This document shows, in pieces, positions 1-6,796 of a stretch of 12,275 bases of DNA; within the stretch, counting starts at the first letter, position 1, and every line of letters begins with the position of its first letter. The stretch is from Bacillota bacterium (GTDB taxonomy: Bacteria > Bacillota > Sulfobacillia > JAJZYS01 > JAJYTV01). The stretch lies in assembly GCA_021806845.1 (NCBI GenBank), contig JAKAPV010000064.1, forward strand, positions 1 to 12,275, read 5' to 3'. The position numbers were made by a program, and so were the translations under genes. The notes under the pieces were generated by a model, which was not told the DNA's origin, did no database searches, and saw only the letters and a program-made list of their open reading frames with translations.

Positions 1-2
1 TC

Positions 3-269
3 GACCGTTCGTCCGGGCAGTTCACGGGTCTCATCGACTTCGGCGACGCCTACATCGGCCATCCCGTCTTCGATCTCTGGCAGTGGGGTGATCCTGCGGA
101 CCGGGAAGCCGTGCTTGCGGGCTACATGGAGGCAGGTCCGGTGGACGACGGGTTCTGGCCCATGTGGGAGGTTGCCCAGATCTTCTCGGACCTCATGGCC
201 ATCGTGCGGGATAGGCCGTACCAAGCGCGCTGCGCAGCCCATCTGGCCGAGATGGCCGCTCGCTGGTAG
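3..269 (+). CDS. Aminoglycoside phosphotransferase (APH) family kinase, 3' end only
   Basis: This is the last 88 codons of a protein that begins upstream of the window; the frame is open from the first full codon to TAG. The visible stretch GLIDFGDAYIGHPVFDLW (about residues 9-26 of the fragment) matches the metal-binding Asp motif of the APH/choline kinase fold, where the DFG-like Asp holds Mg-ATP and a later Asp lies in a conserved helix. The upstream HxDxxxxN catalytic loop is outside the window. Such kinases phosphorylate small molecules (aminoglycosides, macrolides, choline, homoserine, fructosamine) in the cytoplasm, and the acceptor cannot be told from this fragment. The stop lies 5 bases before the next ATG, so it probably shares an mRNA with the ABC exporter genes. 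A drug-modifying or tailoring role linked to export is inference. Confidence 0.8.
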   Translation, partial: DRSSGQFTGLIDFGDAYIGHPVFDLWQWGDPADREAVLAGYMEAGPVDDGFWPMWEVAQIFSDLMAIVRDRPYQARCAAHLAEMAARW

Positions 270-274
270 GGCGG

Positions 275-1345
275 ATGGCCGGCGCTGCGCCGATGATCCG
301 GCTCTCGGGCATCGGAAAGACCTTTCCGGGCGCGGAACTGTCGCTCCGGGGTACGAAGCTTGTAACCCAGGGGCCCGCACTCTGGGTGCGGAACCTCGCT
401 CGCGCAGTACGGCTCACCGCCTCTCCTGGGGCGCCCGTGCGGGCGCTCGAGGATGTCACCCTCAACATCGCTGCGGGCGAGGTGTTCGGCATCCTGGGGC
501 CGAACGGGTCAGGCAAGACCACCCTCGTCAAGATCATGGCAGGGCTCCTGCGCCCGACCGAAGGTGCGGGCGCGGTGGCGGGGGTGGAGATGAACCACCC
601 GCAGGCGATCCGGCGGCGCGTCTCCTATGTGTCCACCACCGGTTGGATGGGACTCGAGTGGGCCCTGACGGCCGAAGAGAACATCCGATTCTTCGGACTT
701 CTTTCGGGCATGTCGGGCGCGCTGGCGAAAACGAGGACCGACGAGGCACTGCGCGACGTTGGCCTCATGCAGGATCGGCACAAGGCCGTTTCAGAGCTAT
801 CGAACGGCATGCGCCAGCGCGTGATCCTGGCGCGCGCCCTTCTCCTGCGCACGCCGGTGGTGCTCCTCGATGAACCGACGGTCGGGCTCGACCCGATTCA
901 CCGGGACCAGGTGCTCGCCCTCGTGCGCGAGACGCTTCCTGCCCGCGGCCAGACCGTCATTGTGGTGGATCATCAGGCGGACGCACTCGAGACGATCGTC
1001 GACCGCGCGGCCATCCTCGCGGGCGGCCGCCTTCTCCGCGCCGGCACACCCGCGGAACTGGTATCCGGACTAGAGGGGGTCAGGGTGCTCGAGATGGTGA
1101 CGCGCGGCAGCGGGGAGCCGAGAGCGGCAATTCCGCCGCAGGTGCAGGAGGTCGAGAGGATCGAGCGACCGGGCCCGCTTGGCCTTACCCAATGGCGCCT
1201 TACCGTCGCGGATCGGTCCGATGCTCTGGAAGCCGCACTGCACTGGGTTCTCTCCGGCGGCGGGCAGGCGGTCCAGGTGGCGGAGCGGGCGCCTCGCCTC
1301 GCCGACGTGGTCACCGGCCGGCTGCGGCGGGAAGTCAGCCGATGA
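275..1345 (+). CDS. ABC exporter ATPase 1 (ABC-2/NatA-DrrA type)
   Basis: A 356-residue cytoplasmic nucleotide-binding subunit that would power an ABC-2 exporter. Visible motifs are Walker A GPNGSGKT (75-82), a signature that reads LSNGM instead of LSGGQ (175-179), Walker B VVLLDEPT (195-202), the D-loop VGLD and the switch His H233. Three features are odd. The expected Q-loop Gln is Thr (YVST, T121). The switch region reads VVDHQ rather than TTH. About 35 extra residues (roughly 19-54) separate the first strand from the VRALEDV segment before Walker A. Residues 260-356 form a C-terminal extension of the kind seen in DUF4162-containing exporter ATPases. Neither candidate start has a strong ribosome site: ATG 275 has a weak AGGG 3 bases upstream and ATG 293 (MIRLSG) has none. 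The stop overlaps the permease start (ATGA). The class is clear; the substrate is unknown. Confidence 0.93.
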   Translation: MAGAAPMIRLSGIGKTFPGAELSLRGTKLVTQGPALWVRNLARAVRLTASPGAPVRALEDVTLNIAAGEVFGILGPNGSGKTTLVKIMAGLLRPTEGAGAVAGVEMNHPQAIRRRVSYVSTTGWMGLEWALTAEENIRFFGLLSGMSGALAKTRTDEALRDVGLMQDRHKAVSELSNGMRQRVILARALLLRTPVVLLDEPTVGLDPIHRDQVLALVRETLPARGQTVIVVDHQADALETIVDRAAILAGGRLLRAGTPAELVSGLEGVRVLEMVTRGSGEPRAAIPPQVQEVERIERPGPLGLTQWRLTVADRSDALEAALHWVLSGGGQAVQVAERAPRLADVVTGRLRREVSR

Positions 1346-2262
1346 GAGTACCAGCGGCAGGCGAGCCCAGGGACGTTCGCGTTCACTCGCTCATCCGGGA
1401 GATCGCGACCCTATGGGCCTTCGCGATCCGTGAATACCGCATCTGGCAATCCTACCGCGTGAACCAGGTCATGTGGATGGTCAACATCTTCGTGACCACA
1501 CTGCTGTTCTTCCTCATGGGCCAGATGGTGAAGGGCAAGGCCGCGCATCTCATGGGGGCCGCCTACGGCACCAATTACATGTCCTTTATCGTGGTCGGCA
1601 TTGCGATGAACGTCTTCCTCTTCACAAACCTCGCCGACCCGTATACGCGCATCGCCAGGAGCTACTTCAACGGGACCATGGATTTGATGCTCCTGAGCCC
1701 CATGTCGATCTACACGCCGCTGCTCGGCTTCATGACCAAGTCCATGCTCGACGACTACCCCCGGCTCTTCTTTGTCGGCGGATTCGGCATGCTGCTCTTC
1801 GGCGCCGCATTCCGCTTCCAGTACACCTTGCCGGCGCTCGGGTTCACGGTGCTCGTCCTCTCGTCCGCCTTCGGCATCGGCATGATCAGCGCGAGTTCGT
1901 TCTACCTCCTGAACATCAAGCGAGGCACGGAGCCGGTGCGGTTTCTCGTGCAGCAGCTCCTGGCTACGCTGCTCGCAGGCAGCTATTACCCCGTTACCGT
2001 ACTCCCCCGACCCCTGCAGTGGGTTGCCTGCCTGATCCCGCACACCTACGCCTTCGATGCCCTGCGGCGCCTCATGGATCCTGGCGCACATCTCGGCGGG
2101 GCGGTCCTGCCGCTGCAGCAGATCCTGCCCTGGCCGCCGCTCGCGGTAGACGGAGCCGTTCTGGGTCTCATGACGTTGATCTTAATACCGGTCGGGCTCC
2201 TGCTCTATGCGCGGGGCATCGAGAAGGCCCGCCGGAACGGGACGTTGACGAGATGGCAGTGA
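1342..2262 (+). CDS. ABC-2 type exporter permease 1
   Basis: A 306-residue membrane subunit with about six predicted transmembrane segments (roughly residues 43-62, 79-97, 141-158, 163-190, 203-231 and 267-290) after an amphipathic N-terminal stretch. The block GSYYPVTVLPRPLQWVACLI followed by PHTYAFDALR (213-242) is characteristic of ABC-2 permeases and recurs in permease 2. The same frame is open further upstream (an ATG at 1192 exists), but that extension lies inside the ATPase 1 gene. The ATG at 1342, which overlaps the ATPase stop as ATGA, gives a normal family length and suggests translational coupling. With ATPase 1, ATPase 2 and permease 2 it most likely forms a heteromeric transporter. 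The cargo (drug, lipid, polysaccharide or peptide) is not deducible. Confidence 0.9.
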   Translation: MRVPAAGEPRDVRVHSLIREIATLWAFAIREYRIWQSYRVNQVMWMVNIFVTTLLFFLMGQMVKGKAAHLMGAAYGTNYMSFIVVGIAMNVFLFTNLADPYTRIARSYFNGTMDLMLLSPMSIYTPLLGFMTKSMLDDYPRLFFVGGFGMLLFGAAFRFQYTLPALGFTVLVLSSAFGIGMISASSFYLLNIKRGTEPVRFLVQQLLATLLAGSYYPVTVLPRPLQWVACLIPHTYAFDALRRLMDPGAHLGGAVLPLQQILPWPPLAVDGAVLGLMTLILIPVGLLLYARGIEKARRNGTLTRWQ

Positions 2263-3230
2263 TCGACATCCAGGGCATCGGCAAGTGGTATCCCGGCCGC
2301 CGGCGGACCGTGGCTCTCGAAGGCGTCGATCTCCGCCTCGCAGAGGGAGCCATCCTGGGGCTGCTTGGCCCCAACGGCGCGGGCAAGACCACCCTGATCA
2401 AGATCCTCTCGGGGCTGCTTGTGCCCGACACGGGCAGGGGCACGGTGCTCGGATATGACCTCATGCGGCAGGCCCGGCACATCCGGGCCGCCGTCAGCCT
2501 CGTGGCCCCCACGGCCGACGTCGGGATCGACAACAACCTGACGGTGCGGCAGAACCTCGTCTTCTGGGCCCCCGTCTACGGCCTCTTCGGCGAGATTGCG
2601 AGGCGCCGCATCGATGAACTGCTCGCACGGCTCGGCCTCGAGGGCAAGGCAGATGCCTGGCCCATGCACATCAGTGCCGGCCAGCGCCAGCGACTTGCCC
2701 TCGCCAGGTCGCTGCTGGCGGAAAATGCCCTCGTCTTCCTCGATGAGCCCACGAACAAGCTCGACGCCGAAGGCATCCGCTCTGTCCGCCAGCTGATCAC
2801 GGATCTGAACGCGCGGCACGGAGTGACGGTCGTGCTGACGACCCACGTCATGGAAGAGGCGGAGGAACTCTGCAGCGAGATCATGTTCCTCGCGCAGGGA
2901 CGGGTGCGTCGTCACCTGCCCACGGATGAGGTCCTGCGGTCGCTCGGGCTGGTCCGGCCGATCCGTCTTGCCCTGGATAGCCGCGAGGCCGCCGACTTCA
3001 CGCCCCCGGACCCCCGTACCCTGCGGGGTGCGGAACGGGTGGCATGGGGTCCGGGGGACATACGGGGCAGAGTGCTGCTGACGGTCTGGTCCAGGGACAC
3101 CGTCGCGACTACGCCCGAACTCATCGAGTGGGTTCTGCACCAAGGCTATCGGCTGGCCGGCATGGAGACCGAGCGGGTCACGCTCGAGGACGTGTTCGCG
3201 ACGCTCTCGGGCGCGGAGGGGGTGCACTGA
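2253..3230 (+). CDS. ABC exporter ATPase 2 (ABC-2/NatA-DrrA type)
   Basis: A 325-residue ATPase subunit. Walker A is GPNGAGKT (39-46), the signature is ISAGQ (140-144), Walker B is VFLDEPT (161-167), the D-loop is NKLD (168-171) and the switch is TTH with H198. The position usually held by the Q-loop Gln reads LVAP, so the Gln is absent here too. The C-terminal part (about 215-325) ends in a segment (RVTLEDVFATLSG) typical of DUF4162-type exporter ATPases. The ATG at 2253 overlaps the end of permease 1 by 10 bases and begins with the usual first strand (MAVIDIQGIGKWYPG); a longer open frame upstream lies within permease 1 and is rejected. The two ATPases differ in signature and switch sequences, so an asymmetric ATPase heterodimer is plausible. 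That is inference. Confidence 0.93.
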   Translation: MAVIDIQGIGKWYPGRRRTVALEGVDLRLAEGAILGLLGPNGAGKTTLIKILSGLLVPDTGRGTVLGYDLMRQARHIRAAVSLVAPTADVGIDNNLTVRQNLVFWAPVYGLFGEIARRRIDELLARLGLEGKADAWPMHISAGQRQRLALARSLLAENALVFLDEPTNKLDAEGIRSVRQLITDLNARHGVTVVLTTHVMEEAEELCSEIMFLAQGRVRRHLPTDEVLRSLGLVRPIRLALDSREAADFTPPDPRTLRGAERVAWGPGDIRGRVLLTVWSRDTVATTPELIEWVLHQGYRLAGMETERVTLEDVFATLSGAEGVH

Positions 3231-4102
3231 TGGCAGGGGCGCAGATGGCAAGCGAGCAGCAACCCCTAGGGTCGATCGGGTTCCTGCGCGCTGCCCGGGC
3301 CGCCGCATGGCTGGAGTACAAGGGCCTGCGCGTGTATCCCTCGAACCTCTGGCTGGCCGCGGCCCAGGAGCTCAGCACGATTGGCGTCTGGTACTTCGTC
3401 GCGAGGTTCCTGAGCTCGGCCGCGAACGGAGCAGTGGCGCAGTACGGCGGCAACTACGTGGCGTACGTGCTGGTTGGGGTTCTTTTGAACCAGATGGCGA
3501 TGGCTTCCCTGCGCTCACCGTTCAACACCATATCCGAGGCCTTCTGGGACAAGCGGCTTGAGACCTACCGGCTGGCCGTTCAGGGCATCTGGGCGAACAT
3601 CGTCGGACGCCTCGCGTGGCAGGTGCTGTTCTCGACGCTGCTGCAGGCGGTGGCGGCTGCCGTCGTAGTCGGACTGGGCGGCATCCACCTCGCCCACGGG
3701 TTCTTCTGGCCGGATGCGCTGGCGATCTGGCTCCTGCTGGTGCTCGCCAATGCCGGCCTCGGACTCATGGGCGCGAGCCTCATCTTCCTGTTGGAAGTGA
3801 AGAACGGCCAGGATCCAGTGACGTGGACGTACCAGTACCTCGTCCAGATCGTGAGCGGCCTCTACGTCCCCCTGAGCGTACTGCCGGGCTGGCTGCAGGG
3901 CCTGGGCCGGGTAGTGCCGCAGACATATGCGTTTTCCGCGATGCGCCTTTTGGTGCTCACGGGCAGCGCGGGCCGCAGCGTGAGCGGAGCTATGACGGGC
4001 CTCTTGCTCGGGGCGGCGGCAGCCGTGATCATCGGAGGGTTGATGATGCGCTGGGCGCTAATTCGGGCCGAACGGCTCTCAGGCCTCGGGGTAGTGGTGT
4101 AG
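3230..4102 (+). CDS. ABC-2 type exporter permease 2
   Basis: A 290-residue membrane subunit with about six hydrophobic segments (roughly residues 50-66, 74-93, 122-148, 163-187, 203-220 and 254-276). It carries the ABC-2 block GLYVPLSVLPGWLQGLGRVV followed by PQTYAFSAMRLL (210-241), which aligns with the equivalent block of permease 1, so the two are distant paralogues. The ATG shares one base with the ATPase 2 stop (TGATG) and follows GGAGG at 3215-3219 at a 10-base gap. An alternative ATG at 3245 follows AGGGG. It is the last gene of the operon and is followed within 60 bases by terminator-like hairpins. It probably pairs with permease 1 as a heterodimeric channel; the substrate is unknown. 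Confidence 0.9.
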   Translation: MAGAQMASEQQPLGSIGFLRAARAAAWLEYKGLRVYPSNLWLAAAQELSTIGVWYFVARFLSSAANGAVAQYGGNYVAYVLVGVLLNQMAMASLRSPFNTISEAFWDKRLETYRLAVQGIWANIVGRLAWQVLFSTLLQAVAAAVVVGLGGIHLAHGFFWPDALAIWLLLVLANAGLGLMGASLIFLLEVKNGQDPVTWTYQYLVQIVSGLYVPLSVLPGWLQGLGRVVPQTYAFSAMRLLVLTGSAGRSVSGAMTGLLLGAAAAVIIGGLMMRWALIRAERLSGLGVVV

Positions 4103-4152
4103 GGAGACATCCTCCCGACCGCCCGGCAGGCCGGGGAGGCATGGGAAACGAG

Positions 4153-4190
4153 ATGCCGCGTTCGCCAAGCTGCGAACGCGGCATTTCTCT
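4153..4190. terminator. Bidirectional hairpin terminator between ABC operon and kimA
   Basis: A perfect 13-bp stem, ATGCCGCGTTCGC (4153-4165) pairing with GCGAACGCGGCAT (4172-4184), encloses a 6-nt loop. It is followed by TTCTCT on the + strand; the - strand reads into CTCGTTTCCC. It lies in the 106-bp gap between two convergent genes, so it probably ends both transcripts. A second GC-rich hairpin, CCTCCC (4111-4116) with GGGAGG (4134-4139), lies just before it. The U-tracts are weak. Confidence 0.8.
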
Positions 4191-4208
4191 GGTCCGAACA
4201 GCGGCCGG

Positions 4209-6029
4209 CTACTTCCCGGAGAGGTGATACGGCAGCATCGAGACGACGATGTCCTTGCGCGCCGTGAGTGCGTTGCGCAGTACCCATGACATCTGGTTGT
4301 GCAAGAAGTGCTGCCAGAACTTGCCCACCACGAACTCTGGAATCAGCACCATGAGCAGGCGTTTGCCGCCGACCTTCTGGTGCAAGTCGTCCACGTAGCG
4401 GATGAGCGGCTGCACGATGGAGCGGTAGGGCGACTCGAGCACCACGAGTTCCAGATGGGGATCCGGGTCGAGGGCTGCCCACTTCTCCTCGATGAGCTTG
4501 CGCTCCTCCGCGGAGTGCGCAACGTTCACCGCGATGACCTGCTTGGAGATCGACATGGCGTAGGAGAGGGCTTCCGTCGTCATGCAGTTCACACTCGCGA
4601 TCGGCACGACGACGGTGACGCTCTTGCGCTCCGGTCTGCGGCTTACATCCAGATGCAGCTCGGTCGCGATGGCCTTATAGTGCTTGTGCACGCGCAGGAA
4701 GCCAAGTACGAGCAGCGGGATCAGCAGAACGACCACCCAGGCGCCCTCGGTGAACTTCGAGACCGCCGCGACGGCGACGACGAGCGCGGTCAGGCACGCT
4801 CCGATGCTCGCGACCACGATCGCAGCCGTGTTCCCCGATTTCTCGCGCAGGTGCTTTCTCGCGACGCCCAGTTGGGCGATGGTGAAGCCCAGATACACAC
4901 CGATCGCGTAGATCGGGATCAGGCGGTCGGTGCTGCCGCCGAAGATGATGACGAGGAGAATCGCGAAGAGACTCAGGAAGAGAATGCCGTTCTGGTAGAC
5001 GAGGCGGTCGCCGCGCGAGAGGAACATGTGCGGCATCCACTTGTCCTTGGCCATGATGTACGCGAACTGCGGGAAGCCGGCGAAGCTCGAGTTCGCCGCG
5101 ATCGCCAGGATCGCCATGGTCACGAACGAGAGCAGATAGAAGATGACGCCCTTTCCGAACTCGTCCGCGGCGAGCTGCTGCAGGACGGTCGTGTTGGCGG
5201 ACGGTACGATGCCGAGCCGGAATGCGTCAATTGTGGTGCCCAAAAACATGACGCCGAGCAAGATGCCGAGGAGCGCCAGTGTGGTGCGGGCCCGCGTCTG
5301 TGACGGACGCTTGAAGAGGGGTACTCCGTTGGAGATCGTCTCAATTCCGGTCAGCGCGGAGGACCCCGAACTGAACGCGCGCAACAGGATGAGCAGGGTG
5401 AGCCCGCTCACGGAAGGCGCGGTGACGAAGGCCGAGACGGGCCGTGGTGCGATGTGTCCGGCGCTGAAGAGGCCGACAAGCGCGATGAGCAGCACGAGCC
5501 CGATGAACAGGTAGAACGGCGGGGCGAAGACGTTGGCCGCCTCGTGTATACCGCGGAGGTTGATCAGGGTCATGATCAGGATGGCTGCGATCGACAGCTC
5601 GACGCGGTCTGGAGCGAGGCCGGGGAACGCCGCGACCAGCGCGGCAACACCGGCAGTGACACTGACCGAAACGGTGACTGTGTAGTCGACGAGCAGGGAT
5701 GCGCCGGCAAACAGGCTCGGGAGCGTCCCCAGCGTTTCTTTGCCGACGACGTAGGCGCCGCCGCCGTTTGGGTAGTCCCGAATGACCTGCCGGTAGCTGA
5801 TAACCAAGAAGAGCAGCAGCATGACGATAATCAAGGAAATGGGCAGGGAGTACCAAAGGGCCGCGACTCCGAGGGGCGCAAGGACGATCAGGATTTCTTC
5901 TGTACCGTATGCGACAGATGAAATGGCGTCGGGCGCGAGAAGCGCGAACCCGGCCCCCTCTTTGACCTGTTCGTGTTGCCACTCGTCGCTGCGTAGTGGT
6001 CGGCCGAACAGCACTGTCTTCCAGGCCAT
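4209..6029 (-). CDS. kimA: KimA-type potassium/proton symporter (APC superfamily)
   Basis: A 606-residue membrane protein that closely resembles B. subtilis KimA (YdaO, about 607 residues, recalled from memory) from end to end. It should be a high-affinity K+ importer driven by the proton gradient. Shared stretches include DAISSVAYGTEEILI (34-48), SYRQVIRDYPNGGGAY (79-93), SLLVDYTVTV (111-120), SSALTGIETISN (223-234) and a C-terminal MLPYH. D34, Y41, D115 and E230 match the positions of acidic/Tyr residues that I recall lining the KimA ion path. About twelve membrane segments (residues 27-445) precede a soluble domain (about 450-606), which in KimA is the cytosolic c-di-AMP-responsive part. 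ATG 6029 has GGAGG 10 bases upstream; an in-frame GTG at 6035 is also possible, whereas the longest frame (ATG 6056) would include the ribosome site. No ydaO riboswitch is seen in the leader. Confidence 0.93.
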   Translation of the reverse strand: MAWKTVLFGRPLRSDEWQHEQVKEGAGFALLAPDAISSVAYGTEEILIVLAPLGVAALWYSLPISLIIVMLLLFLVISYRQVIRDYPNGGGAYVVGKETLGTLPSLFAGASLLVDYTVTVSVSVTAGVAALVAAFPGLAPDRVELSIAAILIMTLINLRGIHEAANVFAPPFYLFIGLVLLIALVGLFSAGHIAPRPVSAFVTAPSVSGLTLLILLRAFSSGSSALTGIETISNGVPLFKRPSQTRARTTLALLGILLGVMFLGTTIDAFRLGIVPSANTTVLQQLAADEFGKGVIFYLLSFVTMAILAIAANSSFAGFPQFAYIMAKDKWMPHMFLSRGDRLVYQNGILFLSLFAILLVIIFGGSTDRLIPIYAIGVYLGFTIAQLGVARKHLREKSGNTAAIVVASIGACLTALVVAVAAVSKFTEGAWVVVLLIPLLVLGFLRVHKHYKAIATELHLDVSRRPERKSVTVVVPIASVNCMTTEALSYAMSISKQVIAVNVAHSAEERKLIEEKWAALDPDPHLELVVLESPYRSIVQPLIRYVDDLHQKVGGKRLLMVLIPEFVVGKFWQHFLHNQMSWVLRNALTARKDIVVSMLPYHLSGK

Positions 6030-6039
6030 CAGCACCGTG

Positions 6040-6044
6040 CCTCC
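6040..6044 (-). promoter_or_regulatory. kimA ribosome binding site
   Basis: GGAGG on the - strand lies 10 bases from ATG 6029 and 4 bases from GTG 6035. It lies inside the longest open frame from 6056, which argues against that longer start. Confidence 0.7.
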
Positions 6045-6085
6045 GCTGGCGAACAACTATGAATGCTATCGGCAATTACCACCGC

Positions 6086-6114
6086 ATTCTACGGCGAACC
6101 GGCCCGATTGACAA
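6086..6114 (-). promoter_or_regulatory. Sigma-70-type promoter of kimA
   Basis: On the - strand, -35 TTGTCA (6114-6109, 5/6 match) and -10 TAGAAT (6091-6086, 5/6 match) are separated by exactly 17 bases. Transcription should start near 6079, giving a leader of about 50 nt before ATG 6029. That is too short for a c-di-AMP (ydaO) riboswitch. The -35 overlaps a perfect TTGACA on the opposite strand (6108-6113). Confidence 0.75.
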
Positions 6115-6345
6115 GGACCGCTCGAAACCCTTAACGCGAGGCTTTCAGCGCTATCCGCGGGGGCATACCGGACGTTGTCCCCGGAGGCTTGATGGCCGTC
6201 CCGGCGAGACCGGTCGCGCAAGGCTTTGTCGGCGATCGGCCGACTGAAGCCGGCACCTGCAGGCAAGCTGCGCCGGCGTGTGAGCCCCCGCGCTTCGGGG
6301 CAACCTAGAGAAGCGACCTGGGGGGCTCGACGCTCTGTACATTAC
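6115..6345. other. Hairpin-rich intergenic region between kimA and RRM promoters
   Basis: About 230 bp with no convincing gene, although the whole gap between kimA and the RRM gene is 445 bp. It contains several inverted repeats: GGAC-gtt-GTCC (6170-6180), GTCGGC-gatcg-GCCGAC (6228-6244), GCCGGC at 6249-6254 with 6272-6277 enclosing GCAG-gcaag-CTGC, and the large hairpin at 6282-6328. A 38-codon + frame with its own GGAGG runs from 6192 to 6308. It lies outside both predicted mRNAs, so a small RNA, a regulator-binding region or plain GC-rich structure are all possible. Confidence 0.4.
6282..6328. repeat. Long two-part inverted repeat (hairpin)
   Basis: The perfect 8-bp arm GAGCCCCC (6282-6289) pairs with GGGGGCTC (6321-6328). 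Inside it, CGCTTC (6291-6296) pairs with GAAGCG (6310-6315) around a 13-nt loop. It sits about 20 bp before the RRM promoter on the + strand. It could be a terminator of an unseen + transcript, a structured RNA domain or a protein site. No U-tract follows on either strand. Confidence 0.6.
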
Positions 6346-6346
6346 C

Positions 6347-6376
6347 TTGACCATGTGTGACAAGTTGTGGTAGGCT
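6347..6376 (+). promoter_or_regulatory. Probable promoter of the RRM gene
   Basis: -35 TTGACC (6347-6352, 5/6 match) and -10 TAGGCT (6371-6376, weak) are 18 bases apart, in one of the few less GC-rich patches here. A start near 6383 would give a leader of about 90 nt before the TTG at 6475. Confidence 0.5.
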
Positions 6377-6432
6377 AAATCGTCGCACTAGGGATTGGTA
6401 TGGATTCACGAGCTGAAAGGCGAATGCCTCCG

Positions 6433-6469
6433 TGCACTTCCAGGCGAACGTGGTTTCGAGGGGAGTGCA
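6433..6469 (+). promoter_or_regulatory. Leader helix that can mask the RRM ribosome binding site
   Basis: The leader segment TGCACTTCC (6433-6441) can pair with GGGAGTGCA (6461-6469) in nine consecutive pairs, one of them G-U, closing a 19-nt loop. The right arm covers most of the Shine-Dalgarno sequence GAGGGGAG (6458-6465), which lies 9 bases before TTG 6475. This is the layout of a translational switch such as an RNA thermometer or a protein-controlled hairpin. The pairing is seen in the sequence; its function is inference. Confidence 0.45.
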
Positions 6470-6474
6470 TTGCA

Positions 6475-6744
6475 TTGCAGAAGACGATCTACGTCGGCAA
6501 CCTGCCGTGGTCTGTCACGAACGAAGACTTGACGAACGCTGTGTCGCAGTACGCAGAAGTTCTCACGGCCCGCATCGCGACAGACCGTGAAACCGGTCGG
6601 TCGCGCGGCTTCGGTTTCGTCGAAGTCCCGGAAGAGCAGGCCCAGGCAGTCATCGACGCCTTGAACGGCTCGGACTGGGAAGGCCGCCAGCTGACGGTCA
6701 ACGAAGCGCGTCCGCGCGAAGAGCGCCCGCCCCGCCGCTACTAG
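6475..6744 (+). CDS. Small RRM-domain (RNP-1) RNA-binding protein
   Basis: An 89-residue protein that is almost entirely one RNA recognition motif, a beta-alpha-beta-beta-alpha-beta fold that binds single-stranded RNA. RNP2 is IYVGNL (5-10) and RNP1 is RGFGFVEV (44-51), with the aromatic residues that stack on bases (Y6, F46, F48). An Arg/Pro-rich basic tail (79-89, PREERPPRRY) follows. Bacterial single-RRM proteins of this size (for example cyanobacterial Rbp) are often linked to cold or stress responses. I chose TTG at 6475 because GAGGGGAG lies 9 bases upstream and the fold begins at residue 3. An in-frame ATG at 6400 would add 25 residues unlike the family and is less likely. It has its own promoter and terminator, so it is monocistronic. 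Its RNA targets are unknown. Confidence 0.9.
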   Translation: MQKTIYVGNLPWSVTNEDLTNAVSQYAEVLTARIATDRETGRSRGFGFVEVPEEQAQAVIDALNGSDWEGRQLTVNEARPREERPPRRY

Positions 6745-6759
6745 AAGCCGGCGGACAAG

Positions 6760-6796
6760 GACGGGGAGAGGCTCGATGCCTCTCCCCGTCTTCCAT
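6760..6796 (+). terminator. Intrinsic terminator after the RRM gene
   Basis: A perfect 13-bp stem, GACGGGGAGAGGC (6760-6772) with GCCTCTCCCCGTC (6778-6790), has a 5-nt loop and is followed by TTCCATATT. It begins 16 bases after the RRM stop. The tail is only moderately T-rich. Confidence 0.85.

Noticed and set aside
2205..3308. 367-codon - strand frame opposite ATPase 2
   Set aside because: Antisense shadow; the + frame has complete Walker, signature and switch motifs.
4299..5303. 334-codon + strand frame opposite kimA
   Set aside because: Antisense shadow with a His/Arg/Asp/Glu-rich composition unlike a folded protein; the - frame is an end-to-end KimA match.
6030..6360. c-di-AMP (ydaO) or other known riboswitch upstream of kimA
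   Set aside because: Conserved riboswitch segments were not recognised on either strand, and the best promoter lies downstream of the structured region.
6400..6474. ATG start at 6400 for the RRM protein
   Set aside because: It would add 25 Arg/Cys-rich residues not expected before an RRM, and it has a poor ribosome site compared with GAGGGGAG before TTG 6475. Not fully excluded.
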